Below the pieces are notes generated by a model, which saw only the letters and a program-made list of their open reading frames with translations, had not been told where the DNA came from and did no database searches. Below are positions 52,454 to 60,679 of a DNA stretch of 64,000 nucleotides, piece after piece. This DNA comes from an uncultured Isosphaeraceae bacterium (lineage in GTDB: Bacteria; Planctomycetota; Planctomycetia; Isosphaerales; Isosphaeraceae). The translations under genes and the position numbers were made by a program. Location of the stretch: assembly GCA_945957605.1 (NCBI GenBank), contig CAMFLR010000010.1:222969-286968 (forward strand), written 5' to 3'. Position 1 is the first letter of the stretch. Each line of letters begins with the position of its first letter.

Positions 52454-52568
52454 GACATCACAGATCAACTAAATAAGTAAGATAGGAATCTTGGGGACGC
52501 TGACAAAAAAATATCCAACGGGAACCAGCGGAATAGCCGTATCATAAAGCAAGGAGAGAGGTCACGCG

Positions 52569-53258
52569 ATGCGTCAAAGCGACGATTTCGATTGTGTCCT
52601 CGACTCATCCCGCCGGTCATTGCCCCAAACTGAGACGGATGGTCATTCATTCGTGCGCCCCATGGGTGATCCGAATGGGTTGTCTCGTCCCGACGAGGCT
52701 GGGGATGCCCGACTGGTTGAGCGAGCGCGGAACGGCGACGATCAGGCCTTCGCCTCGCTGGTTTTTCGTTACGAACGTGCGTTGGTGCGCGTACTTGTAC
52801 GTCTCGTTCACGACGAAGAACTGGCGCGAGACCTGGCTCAGGAGACGTTCTGGCGGGTTTACAACCGGCTCGACCGGTTCGATACATCCCGGCGCTTTGG
52901 CCCGTGGTTATTCCGGGTCGGCGTCAACCTTGGGCTGGATGGCCTGAGGCGCAACGGACCGCCCCCCGCGACGTCAATCGACCGGTCTACGGAGGGAGTT
53001 CGGGTTTTTGAGGTAGCGGAAGTCGATCCGCGGGTGCGCGAAGAACTCGCGCAGGAGGTTCGACACGTTCTGGAGAAGTTACCCGCGGCTTACCGGGCCA
53101 TTCTGGTTCTCAAGGATCTCGAGGGGTTTTCGACGGCGGAAGTGGCGGCAATCGTCAATCGACGTGAAGCCACGGTTCGCTGGAGATTGGCCAAGGCCCG
53201 TGAGATGTTCCGCGATGTTTGGGAACGCCGGCAGTCCCCTAATCCGGCGGGAAGGTGA
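52569..53258 (+). CDS. ECF RNA polymerase sigma factor
   Basis: 229 residues with about 40 extra N-terminal residues before region 2 (DQAFASLVFRYERALVRVLV and DLAQETFWRVYNRLDRFD). Region 4 follows with HVLEKLPAAYRAILVLKDLE and EVAAIVNRREATVRWRLAKA. AAGGAGAGAGG precedes the ATG. The gene downstream begins 5 bases after the stop and encodes a zinc anti-sigma, so the pair forms a signalling operon. Confidence 0.92.
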   Translation: MRQSDDFDCVLDSSRRSLPQTETDGHSFVRPMGDPNGLSRPDEAGDARLVERARNGDDQAFASLVFRYERALVRVLVRLVHDEELARDLAQETFWRVYNRLDRFDTSRRFGPWLFRVGVNLGLDGLRRNGPPPATSIDRSTEGVRVFEVAEVDPRVREELAQEVRHVLEKLPAAYRAILVLKDLEGFSTAEVAAIVNRREATVRWRLAKAREMFRDVWERRQSPNPAGR

Positions 53259-53263
53259 TCATC

Positions 53264-53806
53264 ATGGAAAAGTTCCGTTGTCGTTGGGTCCGCCGGCGTC
53301 TTGCGCTCATGGCGGGCGATCTTGAAGGCCGCGACCTCCTGGGCGAAGAAGTTCGTCACATCGAACGTCATTTGATCGGCTGCGCCTCATGCCGTGCCGA
53401 GCGTGATTCCCTTAATCAAGCCGTTAACATCCTTCAGCTTGCCGGTTCGGCTCCTTCGGTTGTTGGATCGTCGTCAAATTCGGGCTCGCTCTGGCCGGCA
53501 GTTTCGCGGCAGATTCAGAGCACCCGCCACCCGCGCAGGGGTCTGTTCGCCGGAATGGGGCCTGGAGCCGCAGCCGGCTTTGCAGCGAGCCTGATTGGCG
53601 TGGGTGCGGCGATTGGCCTGATTAGCTGGAACCTGGGTTCAGCGTCGGCGACTCGCGAACTCCAGGCGAACAACGAGCCGATTGCTCCGCGTGCCGCGTT
53701 GCCTTCGGAAAACACAAACGTGGCGACGGCCACCCCGACGAACCCCATCAAAAGCGATTCGTCACGAGTGACGGCGGACGTTGGTACGAAGGTCGGCGGT
53801 AACTGA
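53264..53806 (+). CDS. membrane-bound zinc anti-sigma factor
   Basis: 180 residues. The N-terminal domain has the ZAS motif HLIGCASC, i.e. His36-x3-Cys40-x2-Cys43, which binds zinc and clamps the cognate ECF sigma. A Ser/Gly-rich linker leads to one hydrophobic helix (about 101-125; GAAAGFAASLIGVGAAIGLI). The external tail is short (about 55 residues, Thr/Asn/Ala-rich). Start: AAGGTGAT lies six bases before the ATG at 53264; an in-frame GTG at 53255 overlaps the sigma stop. Cotranscribed with the sigma gene. Confidence 0.88.
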   Translation: MEKFRCRWVRRRLALMAGDLEGRDLLGEEVRHIERHLIGCASCRAERDSLNQAVNILQLAGSAPSVVGSSSNSGSLWPAVSRQIQSTRHPRRGLFAGMGPGAAAGFAASLIGVGAAIGLISWNLGSASATRELQANNEPIAPRAALPSENTNVATATPTNPIKSDSSRVTADVGTKVGGN

Positions 53807-54065
53807 CGCAGCCTCGATGAGGTTGCTGTCGCTGAAAATCAGATCAATCTCGAATGGGCGGGCGCGATACGAACAGGTGTCGCACTCGCCCTTCGTGTTT
53901 CGTCGCAGGTGAGATTTCCAGACTCTCGAACCTGGATGATCGTACAGAATTCGCTCGAATTCAGGATTGGAAACGGCAAGAAACCGGAACTGAATCAAAC
54001 GATCTCAATCGTGGAATTTTTTGCACCAGGGCCGATGCTGAAGCCCGTTCTGAACAAATACAGGA

Positions 54066-54094
54066 TTGAACAGAAGGCAACGAAGGAAACGAAG
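54066..54094. repeat. family C motif, single copy
   Basis: TTGAACAGAAGGCAACGAAG plus GAAACGAAG, followed by TAAGATAAG. The right-hand copy at 54273 is followed by the similar TAAGACAGG. Part of the 53807-54479 gap, in which I see no gene; a minus-strand frame at 53810-53998 (ILYDHPGSRVWKSHLRRNTK) looks faintly protein-like. Confidence 0.65.
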
Positions 54095-54190
54095 TAAGAT
54101 AAGTGTGAAATTATTGATGGGTTCGCGCCTGAATTGAGAACTGACCAGAGATCAGCCGGACTGTATAAGTCCTGGATTCTTTTCCGAATT

Positions 54191-54301
54191 CTTCGCTTCC
54201 TTTGCTGCCTTCTGTTCAAACGCTGATTCGCTCCGCGATGATTTCAGTCGCTTCGTTGATTTGGAATGAATTTTGAACAGAAGGCAGCAAAGGAAGCGAA
54301 G
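54191..54301. repeat. family C inverted pair, about 30-bp perfect arms
   Basis: The arm at 54191-54220 (CTTCGCTTCCTTTGCTGCCT, then TCTGTTCAAA) is the exact reverse complement of 54272-54301. The 51-base centre contains no second motif. At 30 bp this is the longest perfect inverted repeat in the window. It lies between the anti-sigma operon and the SMP-30-like gene. Confidence 0.8.
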
Positions 54302-54479
54302 TAAGACAGGGGTAAAAATTCATCAGAGTTTGGACTTCGAATGCGTCTCTGTGGTTACAAGTGGATCGCCGGGTCTTTTCTGATGTGTTTCAAACGCCTC
54401 TCAAATGTTTGATTTCCCGCGATTGGCCGTTATAACAGCCTTGTGAACTCCATCGACATCATCAACAGGGCGCTGCGCC

Positions 54480-55388
54480 ATGTCTGTTATTTCCCTATGC
54501 CTCGCGCTCGTTTTGGCCCAACCGGCCGATGACTTCGTCAAGCCGGGCGCTAGCGTGGAAAAGCTCTGGGGCGAAGGGAGTTTCACCGAAGGCGGTGCCT
54601 GGACCGGCGAGGCATTGCTCTTTTCCGACATCGGCAACCGCATCATGAAGTTCGATCCCCAGACCGGTAAAGTCACCGTCTGGCGCGATCCTTCAGGCCG
54701 GTCGAACGGAATGATTTTTGACGCCAAGGGCCGGCTCATCGTCGCCGAAGGGGCGAACACCGGTGGAGCACGCCGCGTCTCTGCCACCGACCGCGACGGG
54801 ACTTCAAAAACCGTCGCCGATTCGTTTGAAAGCAAACGATTCAATAGCCCGAACGACGTTGCCGTCGATGCGCACGGACATATTTACGTATCAGACCCTC
54901 GCTACGTGGGCGACGAGCCGCGTGAACTTGATCATGAAAGCGTTTTTCGGATCGATGCCGACGGTTCCGTCCATCGGCTCGAAACCACGGCCAAAAAGCC
55001 AAACGGCCTCGTTGTGAGCCCCGACGGCAAGACGCTCTACATCGCCGACAACGGTCCCGCGCGCAAGGCGCTGCTGGCTGTCGACCTCGACGAAAAGGGC
55101 AACGTATCGCACGCGCGCGTGCTACAAGACTTCGGCAAGGGGCGAGGAATCGACGGCATGACCGTGACGACCGACGGCAAAATCGTTGCGACGTCTGGCC
55201 ATGGGGCTGATGCGGGCGTGGTGATTTTCTCGCCCGACGGAAAGGTTCTGGGGCTGATCAAAACGCCCGAAGTTCCCGCAAATGTCGAGTTCGGCGGTCC
55301 CGATCGCTCGACACTTTATATCATGGCGGGTACAGGGCTCTATCGCGTCGAGACGACGATGAAGGGCTACGCACTCTGGCCGCGCTAA
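54480..55388 (+). CDS. SMP-30/gluconolactonase-like exported protein
   Basis: 302 residues. A short signal peptide (MSVISLCLALVLAQP) is followed by a six-bladed propeller: EGGAWTGEALLFSDIGNRIM, SNGMIFDAKGRLIVAEGANT, NSPNDVAVDAHGHIYVSDPR, PNGLVVSPDGKTLYIADNGP and GIDGMTVTTDGKIVATSGHG. The Glu of EGG, Asn of NSPND and Asp of GIDGM fit the divalent-metal site of SMP-30/gluconolactonases. The reaction is hydrolysis of sugar lactones in characterised members; exported planctomycete forms are untested. Confidence 0.85.
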   Translation: MSVISLCLALVLAQPADDFVKPGASVEKLWGEGSFTEGGAWTGEALLFSDIGNRIMKFDPQTGKVTVWRDPSGRSNGMIFDAKGRLIVAEGANTGGARRVSATDRDGTSKTVADSFESKRFNSPNDVAVDAHGHIYVSDPRYVGDEPRELDHESVFRIDADGSVHRLETTAKKPNGLVVSPDGKTLYIADNGPARKALLAVDLDEKGNVSHARVLQDFGKGRGIDGMTVTTDGKIVATSGHGADAGVVIFSPDGKVLGLIKTPEVPANVEFGGPDRSTLYIMAGTGLYRVETTMKGYALWPR

Positions 55389-55400
55389 TGGCGATGAATC

Positions 55401-55757
55401 ATGTCTGAACAGATCGAGTCTGAAGAGCCGAGCGTTGAGAAAAATGATTCCGCGGCGCTCGGCTACGGGATCGCTGCGCTTGTGCTTGGTTTGATTCCGC
55501 TCGCGTTCCTGCTCGCCGCGTTTGATGAAGGTCCGCGCGGCCGGTGGTCGTTTGCTGATATGAAGAACTGGGTTGGTCTTTCCCGATTTGCAATTGGAAG
55601 CGTTTTTGCACTCGTGCCGACGCTTTTTCTCGCGAAACGCAGTCGGGAGCGTGCGAAAAGTACATTCACTGCGCTCCCGGCGGCGCTCGCGCTGATGGCC
55701 GCCATGCTGATGATTCCCGGCGCGGTGATTCAGATGATCTGGTGGATTGGTGGATAG
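55401..55757 (+). CDS. small membrane protein
   Basis: 118 residues starting 12 bases after the previous stop. An acidic head (SEQIESEEPSVEKND) is followed by three hydrophobic helices (about 20-42, 60-77 and 92-114). Likely cotranscribed with the SMP-30-like gene. No family recognised. Confidence 0.6.
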   Translation: MSEQIESEEPSVEKNDSAALGYGIAALVLGLIPLAFLLAAFDEGPRGRWSFADMKNWVGLSRFAIGSVFALVPTLFLAKRSRERAKSTFTALPAALALMAAMLMIPGAVIQMIWWIGG

Positions 55758-55811
55758 AGTCGGAGATAAAGACTGTAGGTTCGGAATGAACGTCGAGTTA
55801 AGGGCGATTTG

Positions 55812-56294
55812 TCACTTAACATCACGCTTGTCGATCTCAGCCAGCCGAGTTTCCGACGACAAAATGCGCTTGTAGCTACTGCCGGGTAGGGTTCCCACCA
55901 AGCGGACCCGCACCGAACGGATACCCTCGGGTATATCGCTGAGGATGAACGTCAGCGTCTTAACCGTCTTGCCCTGCTTAAGAGGGAAGTCTCGTCCGTC
56001 GAGCTTGAACGGCGACTGGAAGTCGATGTATCCCCTTTGCTCCAGCACTTTGCCCTCGTCGTTCGTCACCACGATCTCAAGCCCATCAAAGGCCGAGAAA
56101 AAGTTAGACCGCACGACCAGTTCGTGGCCCGTGGCGTTGTCGATGACTGCTTGGCAGGTGACAAGGACGTCCCCCTGGAAGTGCTCAGCGGTTACTTTGG
56201 AGATGAGGAGGGAAACCAGCGGTTCCGCCGCCGAGGAAATCCGCGCGCCGAGGCCGGCCGCGATGCAAACCATTGCGATCGAGACTCGAATCAT
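55812..56294 (-). CDS. small secreted protein of unknown function
   Basis: 160 residues. A signal peptide (MIRVSIAMVCIAAGLGARIS) precedes a beta-rich body: FQGDVLVTCQAVIDNATGHE, LVVRSNFFSAFDGLEIVVTN, VKTLTFILSDIPEGIRSVRV. This reads as an Ig-like or transthyretin-like sandwich; I can name no family. The start at 56336 would put 14 basic residues before the signal peptide. It diverges from the glycosidase gene. Confidence 0.6.
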   Translation of the reverse strand: MIRVSIAMVCIAAGLGARISSAAEPLVSLLISKVTAEHFQGDVLVTCQAVIDNATGHELVVRSNFFSAFDGLEIVVTNDEGKVLEQRGYIDFQSPFKLDGRDFPLKQGKTVKTLTFILSDIPEGIRSVRVRLVGTLPGSSYKRILSSETRLAEIDKRDVK

Positions 56295-56513
56295 GGGTAA
56301 CACCGCCGTTCTCCTTCGGATAGACTTGAAGCCCATCGAGATCGGGGCTTTATGATAACAATGTCATTGCTTGACCACTGTCCGCAGCCGCTGGAGCCAA
56401 CTTCAAACGTCGATGGTTCACCAGAACAGGTTTCTCATGATCCCGAAAGAGAATTTCTCTCGTTCAATCACACAGCAATCAGAAACATGCCGTCGATGAG
56501 GAATCTCTCCGCG

Positions 56514-58313
56514 ATGTTGAAGAACACAATCTCGCTACTTCTGTTGCTCTCCATTTCATTTGCAACCCATGCGCAAGAAGCCCCACACGCGATTCCCGTC
56601 CGCATCAGTTCCACCAGCGAAGGTCATCAGCTTCTTCGCAACGATGTGCCTTATCGGATCCAAGGTGTCGGCGGGTCAGGTTCACTTTCGCTTCTTGCCA
56701 ACCGCGGCGGAAACTCGTTGCGCACTTGGGGTGCTGACGATCATCTCAAAACCACGCTCGACGACGCACACAAACGTGGGCTCACCGTTTGCGTCGGCAT
56801 CTGGCTCGGCCACGAGCGGCATGGGTTTGACTACAACAATGCCGAACAGGTCAGGCGCCAGGCGGCTGAAGTTCGCAAAGTGATCGAAACATATAAAGAT
56901 CATCCGGCCGTTTTGCTCTGGGGCCTGGGAAATGAAATGGAAGGGCCCGACGGCAAGAATGCAGCGATCTGGATGGCGATCAACCAACTCGCGGTGATGA
57001 CCAAACAGCTCGATCGCAATCATCCGACGATGACCACCCTCGCTGAAATTGGTGGCGACAAAATCAAAAACCTTCACGAGCTTTGCCCAGCGATCGATAT
57101 CGTTGGCATCAACAGTTACGCCGGTGGAGTTTCACTCGCCGAGCGCTATCGCAAGGCCGGTGGCGTGAAGCCATTCATCATCACGGAATTCGGTCCGCCA
57201 GGAATGTGGGAAAGTCCCAAAACTTCGTGGAACGCTCCCATCGAAATTTCCAGTACGGCGAAGGCTGCCTACTACCGCCGCACTTACGAGGCGAGTTTGC
57301 AAGCGAAGTCGTTGTGCCTAGGTTCCTATGCATTTCTCTGGGGAACCAAGCAGGAAACTACGGCCACGTGGTTCGGCATGCTGCTGCCCGATGGCTCGCG
57401 GCTTGAAGCGGCCGATACCATGCAAATGCTCTGGACGGGCAAAGCCGCGGCGAATCGCTGCCCGCAGATTGCCGAGTTCAAGCTGAGCGGGCTCGATAAG
57501 CTCAAACCAGGTGCGAAGATCAAGGCTGCGCTCAAAGCGATTGATCCCGAAGGCGATCAGCTGCACGTGAAATGGACGCTGCGCAGTGAGGTTGAGAACT
57601 ACTCAACCGGCGGCGACGCCGAAAAAGCGGCGAATGAGTTTGCGAGCGCGATCGTTTCGTCCGACGCCAGTCATGCTGAGATCGTCATGCCCGACTCGGG
57701 CGGCGGTTACCGGCTGTTTGTCGAGGTGCGTGACAATCATCAAGGTGCAGCCGTGGCGAACATCCCTTTGTATGTCGATGGTCCCAAGCGAACAATTGCC
57801 GTCCGCAAGGCGGTTCTGCCGCTAACCATTCACGACGAGCCTGGCGACAAACCTCGCACCTATGTTCCCAGCGGCTGGATGGGAAACACCAAGGCGCTCA
57901 AACTTGATGAAGCGTGCACGGATCGGCCGAAGTCGGGCAAAACATGCGTGCAGCTTGATTACAGTGCGAACGATGGTTGGGGCGGGATCGTCTGGCAAGA
58001 TCCGCCTGGCGATTGGGGCGATCAGGCCGGCGGCTGGGATGTTCGTGGCGCGAAACGGCTCACATTCTGGGCGAGAGGCGCGCAGGGCGGCGAGGTTGCG
58101 TCGTTTGAATTCGGGCTCTATCGCAGCAACAAGCCGTTTCCCGACACAGCAACGGCTCGCCTGGGCGATGTCCGGCTCGGGGCCGATTGGCGGCAGTACC
58201 AGATCGAGCTCGGCGGCAAGGAGCTGTCGCGAATCAAATCCGGCTTTGCCGTGATCGTGTCGGGGCAGGGGAAGCCGGTGACGATCTATCTCGACGCGAT
58301 CCGCTTTGAATAA
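56514..58313 (+). CDS. exported GH-A clan glycoside hydrolase (GH2-like catalytic domain)
   Basis: 599 residues. A signal peptide (MLKNTISLLLLLSISFATHA) precedes a TIM barrel: NRGGNSLRTWGADDHLKTTL, AVLLWGLGNEMEG with acid/base Glu141, DIVGINSYAGG, and PFIITEFGPPG with nucleophile Glu225. The placement fits the GH2/GH5-like GH-A clan without the N-terminal sugar-binding domains of beta-galactosidases. A linker region with a PKD-like or Ig-like fold (about 315-420; KLKPGAKIKAALKAIDPEGD) leads into a C-terminal jelly roll (about 440-598; KTCVQLDYSANDGWGGIVWQ), probably carbohydrate-binding. GAGGA lies 11 bases before the ATG; longer in-frame starts to 56352 lack signal-peptide character. Substrate unknown. 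Confidence 0.8.
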   Translation: MLKNTISLLLLLSISFATHAQEAPHAIPVRISSTSEGHQLLRNDVPYRIQGVGGSGSLSLLANRGGNSLRTWGADDHLKTTLDDAHKRGLTVCVGIWLGHERHGFDYNNAEQVRRQAAEVRKVIETYKDHPAVLLWGLGNEMEGPDGKNAAIWMAINQLAVMTKQLDRNHPTMTTLAEIGGDKIKNLHELCPAIDIVGINSYAGGVSLAERYRKAGGVKPFIITEFGPPGMWESPKTSWNAPIEISSTAKAAYYRRTYEASLQAKSLCLGSYAFLWGTKQETTATWFGMLLPDGSRLEAADTMQMLWTGKAAANRCPQIAEFKLSGLDKLKPGAKIKAALKAIDPEGDQLHVKWTLRSEVENYSTGGDAEKAANEFASAIVSSDASHAEIVMPDSGGGYRLFVEVRDNHQGAAVANIPLYVDGPKRTIAVRKAVLPLTIHDEPGDKPRTYVPSGWMGNTKALKLDEACTDRPKSGKTCVQLDYSANDGWGGIVWQDPPGDWGDQAGGWDVRGAKRLTFWARGAQGGEVASFEFGLYRSNKPFPDTATARLGDVRLGADWRQYQIELGGKELSRIKSGFAVIVSGQGKPVTIYLDAIRFE

Positions 58314-58346
58314 TGCAGTTGGGGGGAAGACTGCTTTGCGGATTGA

Positions 58347-59180
58347 TCAGTCGCGAGGGAAACGCTTCACGAGCGTGACTTCGTTCCCCTTGTCGTTGTA
58401 GCTGAACTCGTCGACAAGGCCCTTGGCCAGCATGATGCCGAAGCCGCCTTCGCGAATACCGAGCTCGTTACGAACATCCAGGTGGCCGATCGGATCCTCG
58501 TCGCTCGCGGCGTGCGGGATCTGGCTGGGGTTGAACCCGGGCCCCTGGTCGCGGATCACGATGGTGATCTTCTCAGCGTCGATGCGGTAGGTCAGCCTCA
58601 AGGGGAGTTCGGGGTTGCGGCGATGTCCCCACTCGATGGCGTTGCCGCCCATTTCGAGAACGACCTGCTTGAGATCTTTGATCTGCCGTTCGGTGAGCGG
58701 CGTGTGGGCGTAAAGGTCTGAGAGGTAGTCGTTGGTTTGCTGGAGAAAGGTAGGTTCAGAGCGGATATCGAAGTTGATTTCGCCGTGCGTGCCGTGCTGC
58801 TGATGTTCCGAGTGCCAGTCCATCGCCTCTTCGATCGCCGCGAAAAGCTGGTCGGGCGTGAAGGGCTTCGTCAGGTAGCCGTTCGCGCCCACGCGCACAC
58901 CCGAAAGGCGGTGGTGTGCGTCGTTTAGTGCGGTGACCAGAATGACGGGTATCAGGTTGGTTTCCCGGTCTCGCTTCAACTTCTCGCAGACTGTGAACCC
59001 GTCGGTATCGGGCAGCATCAGGTCGAGCAAGATGAGGTCGGGCTTCCGTTCGCGCACAGCCTGAAAAACTGCTTCGCCCGCGAAGACCTGAATGGGCGTC
59101 ATATCGCGGGCCTGAACCAGGCTGGCGAGAATATCGTTTGTGTCGCGCTCGTCGTCGACGATTAGCACGTTGCGCGGCAT
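58347..59180 (-). CDS. response regulator fused to a RsbW-like HATPase domain
   Basis: 277 residues. The receiver domain (about 1-120) has DDERD, the phosphoacceptor in LILLDLMLPD (Asp53) and YLTKPF (Lys near 104). A linker leads to an ATP-binding domain (about 150-275) with the N-box VVLEMGGNAIEWGHRRNPEL, G1-like IRDQGPGF and G2-like REGGFGIMLAKGL, as in anti-sigma/serine kinases of the RsbW type. A histidine kinase dimerisation domain is absent. So phosphorylation of the receiver probably controls a partner-switching kinase domain. No anti-sigma antagonist gene lies beside it. Start at 59180 (MPRNVLIVDDERD); the longer frame to 59255 adds an unlikely leader. Confidence 0.85.
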   Translation of the reverse strand: MPRNVLIVDDERDTNDILASLVQARDMTPIQVFAGEAVFQAVRERKPDLILLDLMLPDTDGFTVCEKLKRDRETNLIPVILVTALNDAHHRLSGVRVGANGYLTKPFTPDQLFAAIEEAMDWHSEHQQHGTHGEINFDIRSEPTFLQQTNDYLSDLYAHTPLTERQIKDLKQVVLEMGGNAIEWGHRRNPELPLRLTYRIDAEKITIVIRDQGPGFNPSQIPHAASDEDPIGHLDVRNELGIREGGFGIMLAKGLVDEFSYNDKGNEVTLVKRFPRD

Positions 59181-59457
59181 GGGCAGAAACCCTGCGAGAT
59201 GGCGGTTAGAGTCCTGGGTCCATTCTCCCGCGCGAACGATCGGCTGGCAAGTCATTCGCCCGTCCGGTCCTCACCGCGCAGGAGATGCACTCTTGCATGT
59301 GTCGGGTGGCGAAGCCACAATACTTTTGCAAGATGACCTACGCGGTCGCGTGCGGAGCGGGACACGCCCTGTCTTCTCACAATCTACATCGTACCATTCT
59401 GATCGGTGACACTGCCCGCTACGATCCCTGTTTTTCTAGCGCGATGGGCGGCTCTGC

Positions 59458-60153
59458 ATGGAAATCACCCAGATTATCGATGCTTTCGGTTATGCCATCT
59501 ATGCCGCGCTTGGCTTGCTTGCGGTTTGGGGGGTTTATAACGCGATCCTGCTTTACCGCAGCCTTAAAAAGAAGTCGATTGGCGACGGTGCAGGCCCGCT
59601 GATCCAGCAGGTAGGCGAACTGTCCAAGAGCGGAAAATTCGATTCCGCGCTGAAATTGGCGCAAAGTCCGCCGCACTGGCACACTGCGCTCGCCCAGCTT
59701 GTCGCCGTGGCACTCATTCACCGCGATAAAGGGCTGGCGAAGGTCAAGCAGGTGCTCGTGATGGAATTCCACACCGAAGTTATTGCTTCGATGGAAAACC
59801 GGCTCGCGTCGATCTCGACCATCGTCCGCATGGGCCCGCTGCTGGGACTTCTCGGAACCGTGGCGTCCATGATCGGAGCGTTCGGGCGCATCGGCGGATC
59901 CGAAAAAGTGAACCCCACCGACCTCGCCCGCGACATCTCGCTCGCCCTCTGGGCCACCGGGTCCGGACTGCTGATCGCCACGCCGATGATGATTGTCGGT
60001 AACGATATTCACGCTAAATTACGCCGTCTGCGCGATCGCACCGAACGCCAACTGCAAGATTTCCTCGAGATTCTCGAGCAGATCGAGGCGCAATCGGCGG
60101 GCGAGCGCAAGGCGTCGCGCTCGGGGACGATTCGTTCGGTTCTGCCGCGGTAA
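59458..60153 (+). CDS. ExbB/TolQ/MotA-family proton-channel subunit
   Basis: 231 residues. One helix near 8-33, a cytoplasmic stretch, then two helices around 122-145 (VRMGPLLGLLGTVASMIGAF) and 160-185 (ISLALWATGSGLLIATPMMI). The GLLGTVxxMIxxF pattern is the family signature. With the next two genes it should form a proton-driven motor that energises an outer-membrane or envelope partner. Gene order ExbB-ExbD-ExbD, with gaps of 48 and 46 bases, indicates an operon. Confidence 0.9.
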   Translation: MEITQIIDAFGYAIYAALGLLAVWGVYNAILLYRSLKKKSIGDGAGPLIQQVGELSKSGKFDSALKLAQSPPHWHTALAQLVAVALIHRDKGLAKVKQVLVMEFHTEVIASMENRLASISTIVRMGPLLGLLGTVASMIGAFGRIGGSEKVNPTDLARDISLALWATGSGLLIATPMMIVGNDIHAKLRRLRDRTERQLQDFLEILEQIEAQSAGERKASRSGTIRSVLPR

Positions 60154-60201
60154 GTCTTTGCGAGGCAGTCGTACGCACACCCGTCTTCGGGGATTCCGCT
60201 C

Positions 60202-60633
60202 ATGTTGCTTCGCAGACAAGTTAGCGAAGAGCGCGATGAACACATCGACATGACGCCCATGGTGGACGTCGTTTTCCAGTTGATGACGTTCATGCTCTTT
60301 TCGATGAAGCTTGTCTCGCCCGAAAACGTCAACATGCCCGAAGCTCGGCATGGCATTGGAGTTGAAGAGAACGCCGCGACGTTCGTTCTGGTCGCACCCG
60401 GCCCCACGCCGACATCGAAGCCAAAAATGCTCGTCGGCCTGAAAGGTGATCAGGGGGCATCGATGGATGAAGTCGTCTCCGCGGTTTCAAAGGGTGTGGC
60501 CGAGGGGAAACGCAAAGTCGTGCTTCAGGCCGACGGCTCGATTCCTCATGGCGAAGTGGTCGGCATTATCAGCGAAATTGCCAAGCGAGAGAGCGGCGTA
60601 ACCATCCATCTTGGCGTGCGCGAGCCCGAGTAG
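60202..60633 (+). CDS. ExbD/TolR-family protein
   Basis: 143 residues. A short N terminus with HIDMTPMVDVVFQLMTFMLF carries the transmembrane helix and the conserved proton-binding Asp (Asp22). The periplasmic part ends KVVLQADGSIPHGEVVGIIS, typical of ExbD. Second gene of the ExbB-ExbD-ExbD set. Confidence 0.9.
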   Translation: MLLRRQVSEERDEHIDMTPMVDVVFQLMTFMLFSMKLVSPENVNMPEARHGIGVEENAATFVLVAPGPTPTSKPKMLVGLKGDQGASMDEVVSAVSKGVAEGKRKVVLQADGSIPHGEVVGIISEIAKRESGVTIHLGVREPE

Positions 60634-60679
60634 CGCCGTCGACGCATGATATTTAATTAGGCATGTTGAGCCGATACGC

